NCBI RefSeq assembly: GCF_004216695.1
Contig: NZ_SGXC01000001.1
Coordinates: forward strand, 1,240,001 to 1,304,000
Origin: Pigmentiphaga kullae
Lineage (GTDB): Bacteria; Pseudomonadota; Gammaproteobacteria; Burkholderiales; Burkholderiaceae_B
DNA length: 64,000 nucleotides
Reading direction: 5' to 3'
Shown here: piece by piece, positions 37,974 through 47,520 of the stretch
How positions within the stretch are numbered: position 1 is the first letter of the stretch
How the letters are laid out: the number at the start of each line of letters is the position of its first letter
Translations under genes and position numbers: made by a program
Notes under the pieces: model-generated
What the model saw: the letters and a program-made list of their open reading frames with translations, nothing else
Database searches by the model: none
What the model was told of the DNA's origin: nothing

Positions 37974-38062
37974 CGTCCTCGTGGCAGTTCGGCAGCCTCC
38001 TCTCGGCCACTCACACGGTCCATCCGTCCATTCCGAGTCCGCAGTAGCAGGAGCAGTCCATC

Positions 38063-39760
38063 ATGTTGAAGAACCCCGAGGCGAAATACCGCCCCTTCCC
38101 CGCCTACGATTTTTCCGAGCGTAGCTGGCCCAACCGCCGCATGACCAAGGCGCCGATCTGGATGAGCACCGATCTGCGCGACGGCAACCAGGCCTTGATC
38201 GAACCCATGAACGGCGAGCGCAAGACGCGCATGTTCGAGAAGCTGGTCCAGATCGGCTTCAAGGAAATCGAAGTCGGCTTCCCCTCGGCCTCGCAGACGG
38301 ATTTCGATTTCATCCGCGGCCTGATCGACCAGAACCGGGTGCCCGAGGACGTCACCATCGAGGTGCTGACGCAATCGCGTGAAGAACTCATCCGCCGCAC
38401 CATCGAGTCGGTCGAGGGCGGCCGCCGGGTGATCGTGCACATGTACAACGCCATCGCGCCGGCCTTCCGCCGCATCGTGTTCGGCATGTCGCGCGAAGAG
38501 GTCAAGCAGGTCGCGCTGGAAGGCACCCGCCTCATCAAGGAATTGACCGACGCGCGTCCCGATACCGAGTGGGTCTACCAGTATTCGCCCGAAGTATTCA
38601 GTTCGTCCGAACTCGATTTCGCCAAGGAAGTGTGCGATGCGGTGGTCGAGGCCTGGGGCGCGACGCCCAACCGCAAGATCATCCTGAACCTTCCGGCCAC
38701 GGTCGAATGCGCGATGCCCAACATCTACGCCGACCAGATCGAGTGGATGCACCGCAACTTGGCCAACCGCGACAGCATCATCCTCAGCGTCCACCCGCAC
38801 AACGACCGCGGCACCGCGGTGGCGGCGGCCGAGATGGCCGTGCTGGCCGGCGCCGAGCGCATCGAAGGCTGCCTGTTCGGCCACGGCGAACGCACCGGCA
38901 ACGTCGACCTGGTCACCTTGGCCTTGAACTGCTATAGCCAGGGCGTTTCGCCGGGCCTCGATTTTTCCGACATCGACGACGTGCGCCGCTGCGTCGAATA
39001 CTGCACCCAGCTGCCGGTGCATCCGCGCCATCCCTACGTGGGCGATCTCGTCTTCACCGCGTTTTCGGGTTCGCACCAGGATGCGATCAAGAAGGGCTTC
39101 GCGCAGCGCCAACCCGACGCCGTCTGGGACGTTCCCTACCTGCCCATCGATCCGGCCGACCTCGGGCGCAGCTATGACGCCGTCATCCGCGTGAACAGCC
39201 AGTCCGGCAAGGGCGGGGTGTCCTACCTGCTGCAGCAGGAATACGGCTTCGACTTGCCGCGCCGTCTCCAGATCGAGTTCAGCCGCGCCATCCAGCGCGT
39301 GACCGACGAAACCGGCAAGGAGGTCGTGGCCGCCGACGTCTACTCCATCTTCAGCCACGAGTACCTGGAGCAGCACGAGCCCTATCGCTTCGTCCGCCAT
39401 CGCATGGCCAGCGTCGAAGGCGGCGTGCGGGTCGAGGTCGACGTGCAGGCCGATGGCCAGGTGAGCACCCTGGTGGGCACCGGCAACGGCCCGATCGACG
39501 CCTTCGTGCAGGCGCTGAACATGCCGATGCGGATGATGGACTACCACGAGCACTCGATAGGCGTGGGCGCCGACGCGACCGCCGCCTGCTACGTGGAAGT
39601 GCGCGTAGGCGATGCCCCCACGGGCTTCGGCGTGGGCGTGGACAGCGACATCGTCACGGCTTCGTTCAAGGCCGTGCTGAGCGCCGTCAACCGGCATATC
39701 CGCGACAGCGGGCAACCGGCCGCGACGGCGGGAACGAAGCTGGCCGAAGTGAGTGTGTGA
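38063..39760 (+). CDS. leuA: 2-isopropylmalate synthase
   Basis: A 565-residue enzyme for the first committed step of leucine synthesis (2-oxoisovalerate plus acetyl-CoA). It is of the longer LeuA type: [15 protein letters not shown] (catalytic Arg/Asp), [37 protein letters not shown] (metal histidines) and [20 protein letters not shown]. The C-terminal ~130 residues form the leucine-binding allosteric domain. A strong ribosome site (AGGAG) precedes ATG 38063. Expression is probably also controlled by the leader peptide upstream, and a hairpin follows the stop. Confidence 0.96.
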   Translation: MLKNPEAKYRPFPAYDFSERSWPNRRMTKAPIWMSTDLRDGNQALIEPMNGERKTRMFEKLVQIGFKEIEVGFPSASQTDFDFIRGLIDQNRVPEDVTIEVLTQSREELIRRTIESVEGGRRVIVHMYNAIAPAFRRIVFGMSREEVKQVALEGTRLIKELTDARPDTEWVYQYSPEVFSSSELDFAKEVCDAVVEAWGATPNRKIILNLPATVECAMPNIYADQIEWMHRNLANRDSIILSVHPHNDRGTAVAAAEMAVLAGAERIEGCLFGHGERTGNVDLVTLALNCYSQGVSPGLDFSDIDDVRRCVEYCTQLPVHPRHPYVGDLVFTAFSGSHQDAIKKGFAQRQPDAVWDVPYLPIDPADLGRSYDAVIRVNSQSGKGGVSYLLQQEYGFDLPRRLQIEFSRAIQRVTDETGKEVVAADVYSIFSHEYLEQHEPYRFVRHRMASVEGGVRVEVDVQADGQVSTLVGTGNGPIDAFVQALNMPMRMMDYHEHSIGVGADATAACYVEVRVGDAPTGFGVGVDSDIVTASFKAVLSAVNRHIRDSGQPAATAGTKLAEVSV

Positions 39761-39769
39761 TCCCCTATG

Positions 39770-39805
39770 CCCTGACTGGCACCCGCATCCTGGGTGCCGT
39801 CAGGG
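39770..39805 (+). terminator. Stem-loop after leuA
   Basis: CCCTGACTGGCACCC (39770-39784) pairs with GGGTGCCGTCAGGG (39792-39805) with one bulge and a 7-nt loop, 10 nt after the leuA stop. A G/C-rich tail follows instead of a T run. Confidence 0.6.
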
Positions 39806-39820
39806 GGGCTTGAGGCCGGA

Positions 39821-40405
39821 TTAGAAGCCCGACCCCGGCTGCTTCAGGAACTCCAGCTCCTGCCCCGTGCTGGCCCGCCCCAGGGTGGCGTTGCGGTGAG
39901 GGAAGCGGCCGAAGCGTTCCACGATGTCGCGGTGGCGGATGGCGAAGTCCAGCGAGTTCTGGGAGGCCGGGTGCTCCTGCGCCAGCGTGGTGTACAAGGC
40001 CACGCACCGTTCCTGGATGCCGGGGTTCTCGCTGTGCATCAGCGGCAGGTAGACGAATTCCCGTTGCACCGGCGGTAGCTGCAGGTAGCGGCCCGAGTCG
40101 ATCAGTTCCAGCGCGTCGGCCAGCGCCTGCGGGTCGCCGGCAAAGGCGCGCGGCGTGCCGCGCCAGACGTTGCGGGGGAACTGGTCCAGCAGCACGATGC
40201 GCGCCAGCGCCCCGCCCAGTTCCCGCTTCCATTCGCGCAGGCCTCCGGCCACCGCCTGCTCGACCCGCGGCAGGAAGCGCCGTTCGATCTCGGCGTCGAA
40301 ATCGGGGTTTTTCTGGAACCAGACGTGGCGCGGCTTCAGGTAGCCGGGATCGCCGGGGGGCAGGAACCAGAAGTCCAGGACGTCCTGCCAGGGAGATCGG
40401 GTCAT
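39821..40405 (-). CDS. DUF924 family protein
   Basis: A 194-residue TPR-like helical protein of DUF924. Conserved segments are VLDFWFLPPGDPGYLKPRHV, WFQKNPDFDAEIERRF, IVLLDQFPRNVWRGTPRAFA, YLPLMHSENPGIQERCVALY and RFGRFPHRNATLGRAST. The family is widespread and uncharacterised. It converges on leuA and lies directly downstream of the DUF1840 gene on the same strand. Confidence 0.9.
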   Translation of the reverse strand: MTRSPWQDVLDFWFLPPGDPGYLKPRHVWFQKNPDFDAEIERRFLPRVEQAVAGGLREWKRELGGALARIVLLDQFPRNVWRGTPRAFAGDPQALADALELIDSGRYLQLPPVQREFVYLPLMHSENPGIQERCVALYTTLAQEHPASQNSLDFAIRHRDIVERFGRFPHRNATLGRASTGQELEFLKQPGSGF

Positions 40406-40416
40406 GCGGCGGCTCC

Positions 40417-40740
40417 TCAGCTTTCCCAGGTCACGTTGACGTCCTGGGCCCGCGCCTTGCGCAGCATGTCCAGCAGCGGAAAGGCGCGCTGCTTCAGGCC
40501 CACGTGGCTGGCGGCCTTCTCTTTTTCCTCGGGGTTGTCCTCGTCGTAGCGAGGCTCCTTCTCGACGCCTATCGCGGCCTCGATGCGGCGGATGGCCTCG
40601 GGCAGTTGTTCGGGCGTGAAGACGCCGCGCGTGCCCGCGGCGATCTCGGGCATCTTGCCGGCCAGTTCCAGCAGTGGCCGGGCGTGCTCGCCCAGCATGA
40701 TGACTTCGCCGGCGGCCTTGGATCTGAAGGTGACGATCAT
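40417..40740 (-). CDS. DUF1840 family protein
   Basis: A 107-residue protein. ATG 40740 gives MIVTFRSKAAGEVIMLGEHA, the standard opening of DUF1840, with the central segment GVFTPEQLPEAIRRIEAAIG and an acidic stretch (DEDNPEEKEKA). Function is unknown; the family is restricted mainly to beta- and gammaproteobacteria. It is 11 nt from the DUF924 gene, a probable two-gene operon. Confidence 0.85.
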   Translation of the reverse strand: MIVTFRSKAAGEVIMLGEHARPLLELAGKMPEIAAGTRGVFTPEQLPEAIRRIEAAIGVEKEPRYDEDNPEEKEKAASHVGLKQRAFPLLDMLRKARAQDVNVTWES

Positions 40741-40950
40741 GGTGTTGCGTTTCCCGTGTCGTGGACCGGTATCCATTATGGCGGAAGTCGGCGCGCGGGC
40801 CCGCTGGCCGCCATTTGCCGCGCTCACCCCGGCTATTCGGTATCCATAAGCATCATGTGTTACCTTCGATGACAGAACGGCGTCAGGGGAGACCGCCGCA
40901 GAGGTAGGGGCGCCGTTTCGTCAATCAAGCATACGAACAAAGGAAATGGC

Positions 40951-41700
40951 ATGAACAAGATTAGGACCGCGGCGGCCGCCGCATTGTTGGGGTTGCTGGC
41001 GGCTTGTGGCGGGGGTGGGGACGGGGGCGGCGGAACGCCGGTCGTCAATGCCAATGCGGAAGGTTTCTGGGACGGGGTGACCGGCGAGGGAGACCCGCTG
41101 GCGCTTCTCGTGACGGACGACGGCAAGCTCTGGGGATTCCATCTTGCGCGCAGCAGCGGTCTTGCGATGATCCTGGGTACGGGCTCGACCCAGGCCCAAA
41201 ACTACACCGCCAACGGCAAGATTTTCGTGTCGACCTCGGCCGGCAATGCCTTTTCCCTGAACTCCACGGTGCAGGAAAAGAAGACCTTGCAGGGCAACAT
41301 GTCCGGCGGCGCGGCCTTCAGCTTCAAGCTCGACTACGATTCCAGCTACGAGGAGAAGGCCAGCCTGGACGACATCAAGGGCACCTGGGTGGTCGAATCG
41401 AGTTCCACGTTCACCACGACCATCTCCGAAACAGGGGCCCTGACCGGCTATGTGGCCGCCAGCGGCGGGCGGTGCGACTTCTCGGGATCGGTCACGCCAC
41501 ACGCCAGCAAGAACTATTTCCGGACCACCATCACCTTCGCCGGCAATTGCGCCCGGCCCTACGCGGGAACGTCGACCTCGGGCTTCGCCCTGGTCCAGCC
41601 CGCGGAGGCGGGAGAGGAGGCGTCGATGCTGGCGGCGTCCGCGCCTGCCGACGGTTCGTTCATCTTCCCCTTGGTGGGCGTGCGAGCCAGCGGCGGTTGA
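40951..41700 (+). CDS. Putative lipoprotein, unknown function
   Basis: A 249-residue predicted lipoprotein. The signal peptide ends in the lipobox LLAACGGGG with lipidated Cys19, followed by a glycine-rich linker. The rest is Ser/Thr/Gly-rich with repeated aromatic-containing strands (GFWDGVTGEGDPLALLVTDD, GTWVVESSSTFTTTISETGA), suggesting a beta-rich surface protein. No recognised domain. It stands alone between the DUF1840 gene and argS. Start 40951 follows AAAGGAAATGGC. Confidence 0.8.
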   Translation: MNKIRTAAAAALLGLLAACGGGGDGGGGTPVVNANAEGFWDGVTGEGDPLALLVTDDGKLWGFHLARSSGLAMILGTGSTQAQNYTANGKIFVSTSAGNAFSLNSTVQEKKTLQGNMSGGAAFSFKLDYDSSYEEKASLDDIKGTWVVESSSTFTTTISETGALTGYVAASGGRCDFSGSVTPHASKNYFRTTITFAGNCARPYAGTSTSGFALVQPAEAGEEASMLAASAPADGSFIFPLVGVRASGG

Positions 41701-41812
41701 GCGGGGCCCCTCGGGGATGCGCCGAGGGAGGGGGCCGTGGCTTTCCCCCTCCCCGGCTCGCGGCTGTTAACATTCCGCTCTTGGTTTTTCTTTTAGCGCG
41801 ATCAGTCCAGCC

Positions 41813-43498
41813 ATGCTCCCCGAGCAACAGGAACAACTTCTGGGCCTCCTGGGCGCCGCCGTCAAGGCCGTTGCCCCCGAAGCCACGCCCACCTTGCTGC
41901 TCGAGCGGCCCAAGGTGGCCTCCCACGGCGACGCCGCCACCAACGTGGCGATGCAGATCGCCAAGCCCCTCAAGCGCAATCCCCGCGAGCTGGCGCAGGC
42001 CATCGTCGATGCGCTGCTGGCGCTGCCGGGCGCGGCCGCGCTCGTCCAGGGTGCCGAGATCGCCGGGCCGGGCTTCATCAATCTGCGTATTGCGCCCGCC
42101 GCCAAGCAGGCGGTGGTCGACGCCATCCGCGTGCGCGGCGCCGAGTTCGGCCGGGCGCCGGCCAACGGCCGCAAGGTGATGGTCGAATTCGTGTCGGCCA
42201 ACCCCACCGGTCCGCTGCACGTCGGCCATGCCCGCCAGGCCGCGCTGGGCGATGCGATCTGCCGCCTGTTCGACGCCAGCGGCTGGAACGTCACGCGCGA
42301 GTTCTACTACAACGACGCCGGCAACCAGATCCAGAACCTGGCGATCAGCGTCCAGGCGCGTGCGCGCGGCTTCGGCCCCGAGCATCCGGATTTCCCCGCG
42401 GACGGTTATCGCGGTGAATACATCTCGGAAATCGCGACGGACTTCCTGGCCCGCAAGACGGTGCAGGCGGCCGACGCCGAGCCGGTCACGGGCACGGGCG
42501 ATGCCGAGAACCTCGACGACATCCGCAAGTTCGCCGTGGCCTACCTGCGCCGCGAGCAGGACCTGGACCTGCAGGCCTTCGACCTGAAGTTCGACAACTA
42601 CTACCTGGAAAGCTCGCTGTACACGTCGGGCCGGGTCGAGCAGACCGTGCAGCGCCTGGTCGCCAGCGGCCATACGTACGAGCAGGACGGCGCGCTGTGG
42701 CTGCGCACGACGGAGCTGGGCGAAGGCGACGACAAGGACCGCGTCATGCGCAAGTCCGAGGGCGGCTACACCTATTTCGTGCCGGACGTGGCCTACCACG
42801 TGACCAAATGGGAGCGCGGCTACACCAAGGCCATCAACATCCAGGGCTCGGACCACCACGGCACCGTGGCGCGGGTGCGCTCGGGCCTGCAGGCGCTGGA
42901 CGTGGGCATTCCCAAGGGCTACCCCGACTACGTGCTGCACAAGATGGTCAAGGTCATGCGCGGCGGCGAAGAGGTCAAGATCTCCAAGCGCGCCGGCAGC
43001 TACGTGACCATGCGCGACCTGATCGACTGGGTGGGCCGCGACGCGGTGCGCTACTTCCTGATCCAGCGCCGCGCCGATACCGAATTCGTGTTCGACGTCG
43101 ACCTGGCCCTCAAGCAGACCGACGAGAACCCCGTCTATTACATCCAGTACGCCCATGCGCGCATCTGCTCGGTGCTGGCGCAGTGGGGCGGAGACGAAGC
43201 CGACCTGGCGCGCGCGGATACCTCGCTGCTGACGGCCGAACGGGAGTTCCTGCTGCTGCAGCGGCTGGCCGAGCTCCCGTCCATGGTGGGGCTGGCGGCC
43301 AACGACCTGTCGCCGCACCACGTCGCTTTCTGGCTCAAGGATTGCGCCGCCGATTTCCATGCCTACTACAATGCCGAGCGCGTGCTGGTGGACGACGAGG
43401 CGCTGAAGCTGGCGCGCCTGGCGCTGCTGGCCGCGACCCGGCAGGTGCTGGCCAACGGACTGGCGTTGCTGGGCGTTTCCGCTCCGCAACGGATGTAA
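41813..43498 (+). CDS. argS: Arginyl-tRNA synthetase
   Basis: A 561-residue class I synthetase. The N-terminal Add-1 domain precedes the HIGH-type motif in [20 protein letters not shown] (about residue 132) and the KMSKS-like [17 protein letters not shown]. The C-terminal anticodon-binding domain has the usual arginyl pattern ([20 protein letters not shown]). It is followed 6 nt later by the SPOR gene. Confidence 0.96.
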   Translation: MLPEQQEQLLGLLGAAVKAVAPEATPTLLLERPKVASHGDAATNVAMQIAKPLKRNPRELAQAIVDALLALPGAAALVQGAEIAGPGFINLRIAPAAKQAVVDAIRVRGAEFGRAPANGRKVMVEFVSANPTGPLHVGHARQAALGDAICRLFDASGWNVTREFYYNDAGNQIQNLAISVQARARGFGPEHPDFPADGYRGEYISEIATDFLARKTVQAADAEPVTGTGDAENLDDIRKFAVAYLRREQDLDLQAFDLKFDNYYLESSLYTSGRVEQTVQRLVASGHTYEQDGALWLRTTELGEGDDKDRVMRKSEGGYTYFVPDVAYHVTKWERGYTKAINIQGSDHHGTVARVRSGLQALDVGIPKGYPDYVLHKMVKVMRGGEEVKISKRAGSYVTMRDLIDWVGRDAVRYFLIQRRADTEFVFDVDLALKQTDENPVYYIQYAHARICSVLAQWGGDEADLARADTSLLTAEREFLLLQRLAELPSMVGLAANDLSPHHVAFWLKDCAADFHAYYNAERVLVDDEALKLARLALLAATRQVLANGLALLGVSAPQRM

Positions 43499-43504
43499 CG
43501 ATTC

Positions 43505-44206
43505 ATGGCCTCCACAGCGAAGACGAAGCCTGCCCGCGGCGGCAAGCAGGGCAGCGCCAACCAGCGCCAGGCCGCGCCCAAACGCGCGGTAGGCGGGACC
43601 ATGTTCGGCCTGATGGCGGGGTTGCTGGTCGGCCTGCTGGTGGCCGTGCTGGTGGCGTTCTACATCACCAAGGCGCCGGTGCCCTTCGTCAGCAAGGGAA
43701 CGCGGCCGCCGGCGGCGCCCGCGCAGCCGCCCGATCCGGCCAACGCGCCGGATCCGAATCGCAGCCTTTACGGCAAGGATGGCCCCGCCGGAGCGCCTTC
43801 GGCCTCGGGCCCCTCGGCCACGCAGCCGGCGCCCGCGCCGGTGCCCCAGGCCACCCGCGATCCGCTGGGCGATTTCCTGGCCAGCCAGAACGTCGACAAG
43901 ACCAAGAAGGGTGCGCAGCCTTCCGCGCCGCAGGCGGCCGCGCCTTCCCCGGCGCCCGGTGCGGCGGCGGGAGCGTCGGGCACCTATTTCCTGCAGGTCG
44001 GCGCCTATCGCGTGATCGAGGACGCCGAGGCACTGAAGGCCAAGCTGGCCTTCATGGGGTTCGAGGCGCGCCTGGAGACGGCCGACGTGGCCGCCGGCAC
44101 GGTGCACCGCGTACGCGTGGGGCCGTTCACCCGGCTCGACGACATGAACCGCACGCGCGCGCGCCTGGCCGAGAACGGCATCGAGGCAGCCGTCGTGAAG
44201 AAATGA
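43505..44206 (+). CDS. SPOR-domain membrane protein (FtsN-like)
   Basis: A 233-residue protein. A basic cytoplasmic N-terminus (TAKTKPARGGKQGSANQRQA) precedes one transmembrane helix (about residues 30-53), a long Pro/Ala-rich periplasmic linker and a C-terminal SPOR domain (YFLQVGAYRVIEDAEALKAK to FTRLDDMNRTRARL), which binds denuded peptidoglycan at division sites. The architecture is that of FtsN. Located between argS and dsbA, the same arrangement as in related betaproteobacteria; argS-ftsN-dsbA probably forms one operon. Confidence 0.88.
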   Translation: MASTAKTKPARGGKQGSANQRQAAPKRAVGGTMFGLMAGLLVGLLVAVLVAFYITKAPVPFVSKGTRPPAAPAQPPDPANAPDPNRSLYGKDGPAGAPSASGPSATQPAPAPVPQATRDPLGDFLASQNVDKTKKGAQPSAPQAAAPSPAPGAAAGASGTYFLQVGAYRVIEDAEALKAKLAFMGFEARLETADVAAGTVHRVRVGPFTRLDDMNRTRARLAENGIEAAVVKK

Positions 44207-44297
44207 TCCGGGTGGAACTTCGCGCGGCCCGCCGCGGTCCGAGTTTTCACCGCGCCCGGCCGGTCCGCCGTCCGGGCCACGTTATCAGAGGAATCCT

Positions 44298-44957
44298 ATG
44301 ATCGGTCGCTACGCTTTCCGCCACATGTTCGCCGGCCTGGCCCTGGCCGCCGGTTTCGTCGCCGCCCTGCCGGGCACCGCCCAGGCGCAGCAGCCGCGCG
44401 AAGGCACCGAGTACATCCGCCTGCAGCAGCCCCAGGCCACCGATTCGCCGGGCAAGGTCGAGGTCACCGAGTTCTTCTGGTATAGCTGCCCGCACTGCAA
44501 CGCGCTGGAGCCGAGCCTGGAGTCCTGGATCAAGAAGCTGCCGGCCGACGTCGTGGTGCGCCGCGTGCCGGTTCGCTTCAATGCCGGCATGGAGCCGCAG
44601 CAGCGCCTGTACTACACCCTGGAAGCCCTGGGCAAGGTCGACCAGCTGCATCGCATGGTCTTCACCGCCATCCACGAGCAACGCCAGCCGCTGAACACGG
44701 CCAACCGCATCTTCGACTGGGCCGAGAAGCAGGGCCTGGACCGCGCCCAGTTCACGGCCGCCTACAACTCCTTCGGTGTCCAGAGCAAGGTGCAGCGCGC
44801 CACCAAGCTGGCCGAAGCCTACAAGATCGACGGCGTGCCCACGCTGGCCATCAACGGCCGCTACCTGACCTCGCCGTCGCTGACCGGCAGCAATCTGGGC
44901 GCTCTCCAGGTCGCCGACTTCCTGATCGGGAAGGAAAGGACCCCCCCTACGCGCTGA
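44298..44957 (+). CDS. dsbA: Thiol:disulfide interchange protein DsbA
   Basis: A 219-residue periplasmic oxidase that inserts disulfide bonds into secreted proteins. A signal peptide ends in AQA (residue ~30). The active site is Cys64-Pro-His-Cys67 in FFWYSCPHCNALEP, and the cis-proline is in KIDGVPTLAING. The last codons, encoding TPPTR plus the TGA stop, are formed by the start of an intergenic repeat (CCCCCCTACGCGCTGA), so the native C-terminus was probably altered by that element. Confidence 0.93.
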   Translation: MIGRYAFRHMFAGLALAAGFVAALPGTAQAQQPREGTEYIRLQQPQATDSPGKVEVTEFFWYSCPHCNALEPSLESWIKKLPADVVVRRVPVRFNAGMEPQQRLYYTLEALGKVDQLHRMVFTAIHEQRQPLNTANRIFDWAEKQGLDRAQFTAAYNSFGVQSKVQRATKLAEAYKIDGVPTLAINGRYLTSPSLTGSNLGALQVADFLIGKERTPPTR

Positions 44958-45052
44958 CGCGCGCAAGGAAAGCCCACCCCCTACGCCCTTCGGGCGCCCC
45001 CTCGAGGGGGCGGCACTGGCGGACCGGCGGAGCCGGATCCGCTGTGCCCTGG
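44941..45052 (+). repeat. Triple-hairpin intergenic repeat, copy R9 (with partial second copy)
   Basis: A short 5' fragment CCCCCCTACGCGCTGACGCGCG overlaps the end of dsbA. A full copy then follows from 44976 (CACCCCCTACGCCCTTCGGG through the GGACCGGC / GCCGGATCC hairpin to GTGCCCTGGGTCC). Confidence 0.85.
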
Positions 45053-45070
45053 GTCCGGATTGTGGATACG

Positions 45071-45112
45071 AGAACGGCCTTGCATTTAACCGTGCAAGGC
45101 CGTTCTTGTTTT
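45071..45112 (+). terminator. Strong intrinsic terminator after dsbA
   Basis: A perfect 14-bp stem, AGAACGGCCTTGCA / TGCAAGGCCGTTCT, with an 8-nt loop, followed by TGTTTT. It is the best intrinsic terminator in the window. It lies between convergent dsbA and the FAD oxidoreductase gene. Confidence 0.9.
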
Positions 45113-45122
45113 CTGGAGAAAG

Positions 45123-46562
45123 TCAGGGTTTGGGAGATGGGCCGAAATGGACTTGGCCCAGCGCATGCCGGGGGTCGATGGCTTGCTGGATCTTGCCCGA
45201 CAGCACCTGTGCTTCGGGCGAGGCATAGCGGTGGTAGAAGCGTTCGTTGTAGGGGCCGACGCCGTGTTCGGCGCTGAAGCTGCCGCCGAACTGGCGGACC
45301 ACCAGGTCGTAGATCGCCAGCCGTAGTTTTTCCACGGTGTCCGTGTCGTAGGCGGGCGTGGCGTCGTGGGGCCAGACGATGTTGAAGTGGGTGCCGCCGT
45401 CGGCCCAGTGGCCGAAGTCGAACAGGCGCAGCCAGGGGAAGTCGGCTTCCAGCATCCGCCGCGCGGTGGTCTGGAAGTCCACCATCGAGGAGCGAGGCAC
45501 GGCGATGTCGAAGGCGATCAGCTTGCCCTGGTGGCGGATGGATTCGCTGATGGAATGGCGGATCTTCCAGAGGTCGGGGCCGCCGTCCAGCACGGCATTG
45601 GCCACGAGCACGTCGAACTGCCGTTCCAGGAAATCGTTCAGCGCCGATTGCAGGTCCACGCCCAGCACTTCGCGCGACGAGGTGGCGGCCAGTTCCACCA
45701 GCAGGCAATAGTCGGGAATGGGCTCGGGTGCGAAGGGGTTGGCGACGCCGGGCACGTGGTCGATGACCGACTGGACGGTGGAGCTGGACATGCCCTCGTA
45801 GGCGGTCAGGAAATCGCCGAACTCGCTTTCCAGCGCGATCAGCAGTTCCAGCACGGCTTCCTGGCTGGTGGGCACGATCAGCGCGGTGGCCGTCTGGCGG
45901 GGCAGGGGGTGGACCTGCACCACGGCGCGGGTGATGATGCCGCCCGCGCCGCTCACGCCGACGAAGAATTGCTTGAGGTCGTAGCCGGTATTGTTCTTGC
46001 GCAGTCCGCTCATCAGGTCGAGCACCTGTCCGGGCGGATCGGCCAGCACGACTTCGATGCCCAGCAGGTTGTGGCGCACGTCGCCGTAGCGGATCAGCCG
46101 CGAGCCGCCGGTATTGGTGGCGATCATGCCGCCCAGCGAGGGGTTGGCGCCCAGGTCGATGGGAAAGCACAGGCCATGTTCGGCCAGCTTGTCGTTCAGT
46201 TCCTGCAGCGTGACGCCGGCGCCTACGGTGGCGGTGCGGTTGGCGCGGTCGATCGCGATTTCGCCGCGCAGCCGCTCCAGGCTCAGCACGACCTGGGTGC
46301 CGCTGGCGTCCGGCGTGCTGGCGGCCACCAGGCCGGTGTTGGCGCCCTGGGCGATCAGGGGCGTGCCGGTGTCCACGCAGTAGCGCACCACCGCGGCTAC
46401 TTCGGCGGCCGAGCCGGGCCGCACCACCAGGGCGGCCTTGCCGTCGCCGTAGCGGGCGCCGGTCTCGTAGCGGGCCTTGTCCGCGGGATCGGCATAGACA
46501 TTCGCCTGGCCGATCAGTCCGGCCAGCGCGGCTTGCACATCGGAAATGGGAAGGGACGTCAT
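45123..46562 (-). CDS. FAD-binding D-2-hydroxyacid dehydrogenase family oxidoreductase
   Basis: A 479-residue flavoprotein of the GlcD/D-lactate/D-2-hydroxyglutarate dehydrogenase family. The PCMH-type FAD domain shows VVRPGSAAEVAAVVRYCVDT, QGANTGLVAASTPD, VGAGVTLQELNDKLAEHGL and NPSLGGMIATNTGGSRLIRY. The C-terminal FAD-oxidase domain ends with the conserved FGGSFSAEHGVGPYNERFYH. It oxidises a D-2-hydroxyacid to the 2-keto acid, usually passing electrons to the respiratory chain. Substrate not determined. ATG 46562 was chosen because the domain begins there. Confidence 0.88.
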   Translation of the reverse strand: MTSLPISDVQAALAGLIGQANVYADPADKARYETGARYGDGKAALVVRPGSAAEVAAVVRYCVDTGTPLIAQGANTGLVAASTPDASGTQVVLSLERLRGEIAIDRANRTATVGAGVTLQELNDKLAEHGLCFPIDLGANPSLGGMIATNTGGSRLIRYGDVRHNLLGIEVVLADPPGQVLDLMSGLRKNNTGYDLKQFFVGVSGAGGIITRAVVQVHPLPRQTATALIVPTSQEAVLELLIALESEFGDFLTAYEGMSSSTVQSVIDHVPGVANPFAPEPIPDYCLLVELAATSSREVLGVDLQSALNDFLERQFDVLVANAVLDGGPDLWKIRHSISESIRHQGKLIAFDIAVPRSSMVDFQTTARRMLEADFPWLRLFDFGHWADGGTHFNIVWPHDATPAYDTDTVEKLRLAIYDLVVRQFGGSFSAEHGVGPYNERFYHRYASPEAQVLSGKIQQAIDPRHALGQVHFGPSPKP

Positions 46563-46670
46563 CTTGCTCTCTGTGGTGCCGCGGACGCGGTTCTTTTCGC
46601 AGTATCGCAGATTCATCCAGGGCCGGCCGGCCTGGTTTCCTGGCGACAATCGGGTGGCGCGCAGGCCGGT

Positions 46671-46693
46671 TTCTTAATGATTTCCAGTAAGAA
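46671..46693. promoter_or_regulatory. Inverted repeat upstream of SDR gene
   Basis: TTCTTA and TAAGAA separated by 11 nt, in an AT-rich patch 45 nt before the SDR start, in the divergent region shared with the FAD oxidoreductase. Candidate operator. Confidence 0.35.
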
Positions 46694-46737
46694 CTACATG
46701 ATTAAAGGTGATAATGATGAACTCACGAGAGGGGAGC

Positions 46738-47490
46738 ATGAACGTCTTCATTACCGGCGCGAGCAGCGGCATCGGCCAGGCGCTGGCGAGCCGCTACGCG
46801 GCCCTGGGCGCCACGCTGGGCCTGGTGGGCCGGCGCCGGGAGGCCCTGCAGGCGCTGGCCGCGTCGCTGCCGGGCAGCCACCGCTGCTACGCGCTGGACG
46901 TGCGTGACCGCGATGCCCTGCACGCGGCGGCCCGGGATTTCCTGGCCTTGGGCGACACCGATCTGGTGATCGCCAATGCCGGCATCAGCACCGGCACGCT
47001 GACCGAGGAAATGGAGGATTTCGACGCTTTCCGCGCCGTGATCAACACCAACCTGGTCGCCATGGTGGCGACCTTCGAACCGTTCATTCCCGCCATGAAG
47101 CAGGCCGGGCGGGGCCACCTGGCGGGCATCGCCAGCGTGGCCGGCATACGCGGGCTGCCCGGCGCGGGGGCGTACAGCGCGTCGAAGGCGGCGGTCATCG
47201 CCTACTGCGAAAGCCTGCGCAACGAGTTGTCGCCCCAGGGCATACGCGTGACGACCATCGCCCCCGGCTACATCCGCACGCCCATGACCGCGCGCAACCC
47301 GTATTCGATGCCGTTCCTGATGGATGCCGACGTATTCGCCGCGAAAGCTTCCCGCGCCCTGGACCGCGGCGTCCGCTACACCGTCATTCCCTGGCAGATG
47401 GGCATCGTCGCCAAGCTGATGCGCCTGCTGCCCGATGCCGTCTACGACCATTTCGCCGTGCGCGCGCCGCGCAAGCCGCGCCACCTCTGA
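46738..47490 (+). CDS. Short-chain dehydrogenase/reductase
   Basis: A 250-residue classical SDR. ATG 46738 follows GAGGGGAGC. Cofactor motif TGASSGIGQALASRYA, LDVRDRDALH, NAG in LVIANAGIST, catalytic Ser in ASVAGIRG and YSASKAAV (Tyr/Lys). The basic residues after the first strand (GRRREAL) suggest NADP(H). The substrate cannot be inferred. It is followed 30 nt later by the SulP transporter. Confidence 0.9.
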   Translation: MNVFITGASSGIGQALASRYAALGATLGLVGRRREALQALAASLPGSHRCYALDVRDRDALHAAARDFLALGDTDLVIANAGISTGTLTEEMEDFDAFRAVINTNLVAMVATFEPFIPAMKQAGRGHLAGIASVAGIRGLPGAGAYSASKAAVIAYCESLRNELSPQGIRVTTIAPGYIRTPMTARNPYSMPFLMDADVFAAKASRALDRGVRYTVIPWQMGIVAKLMRLLPDAVYDHFAVRAPRKPRHL

Positions 47491-47520
47491 CCCCGCCGAC
47501 TCCGATCCGGCGCATTTTCC

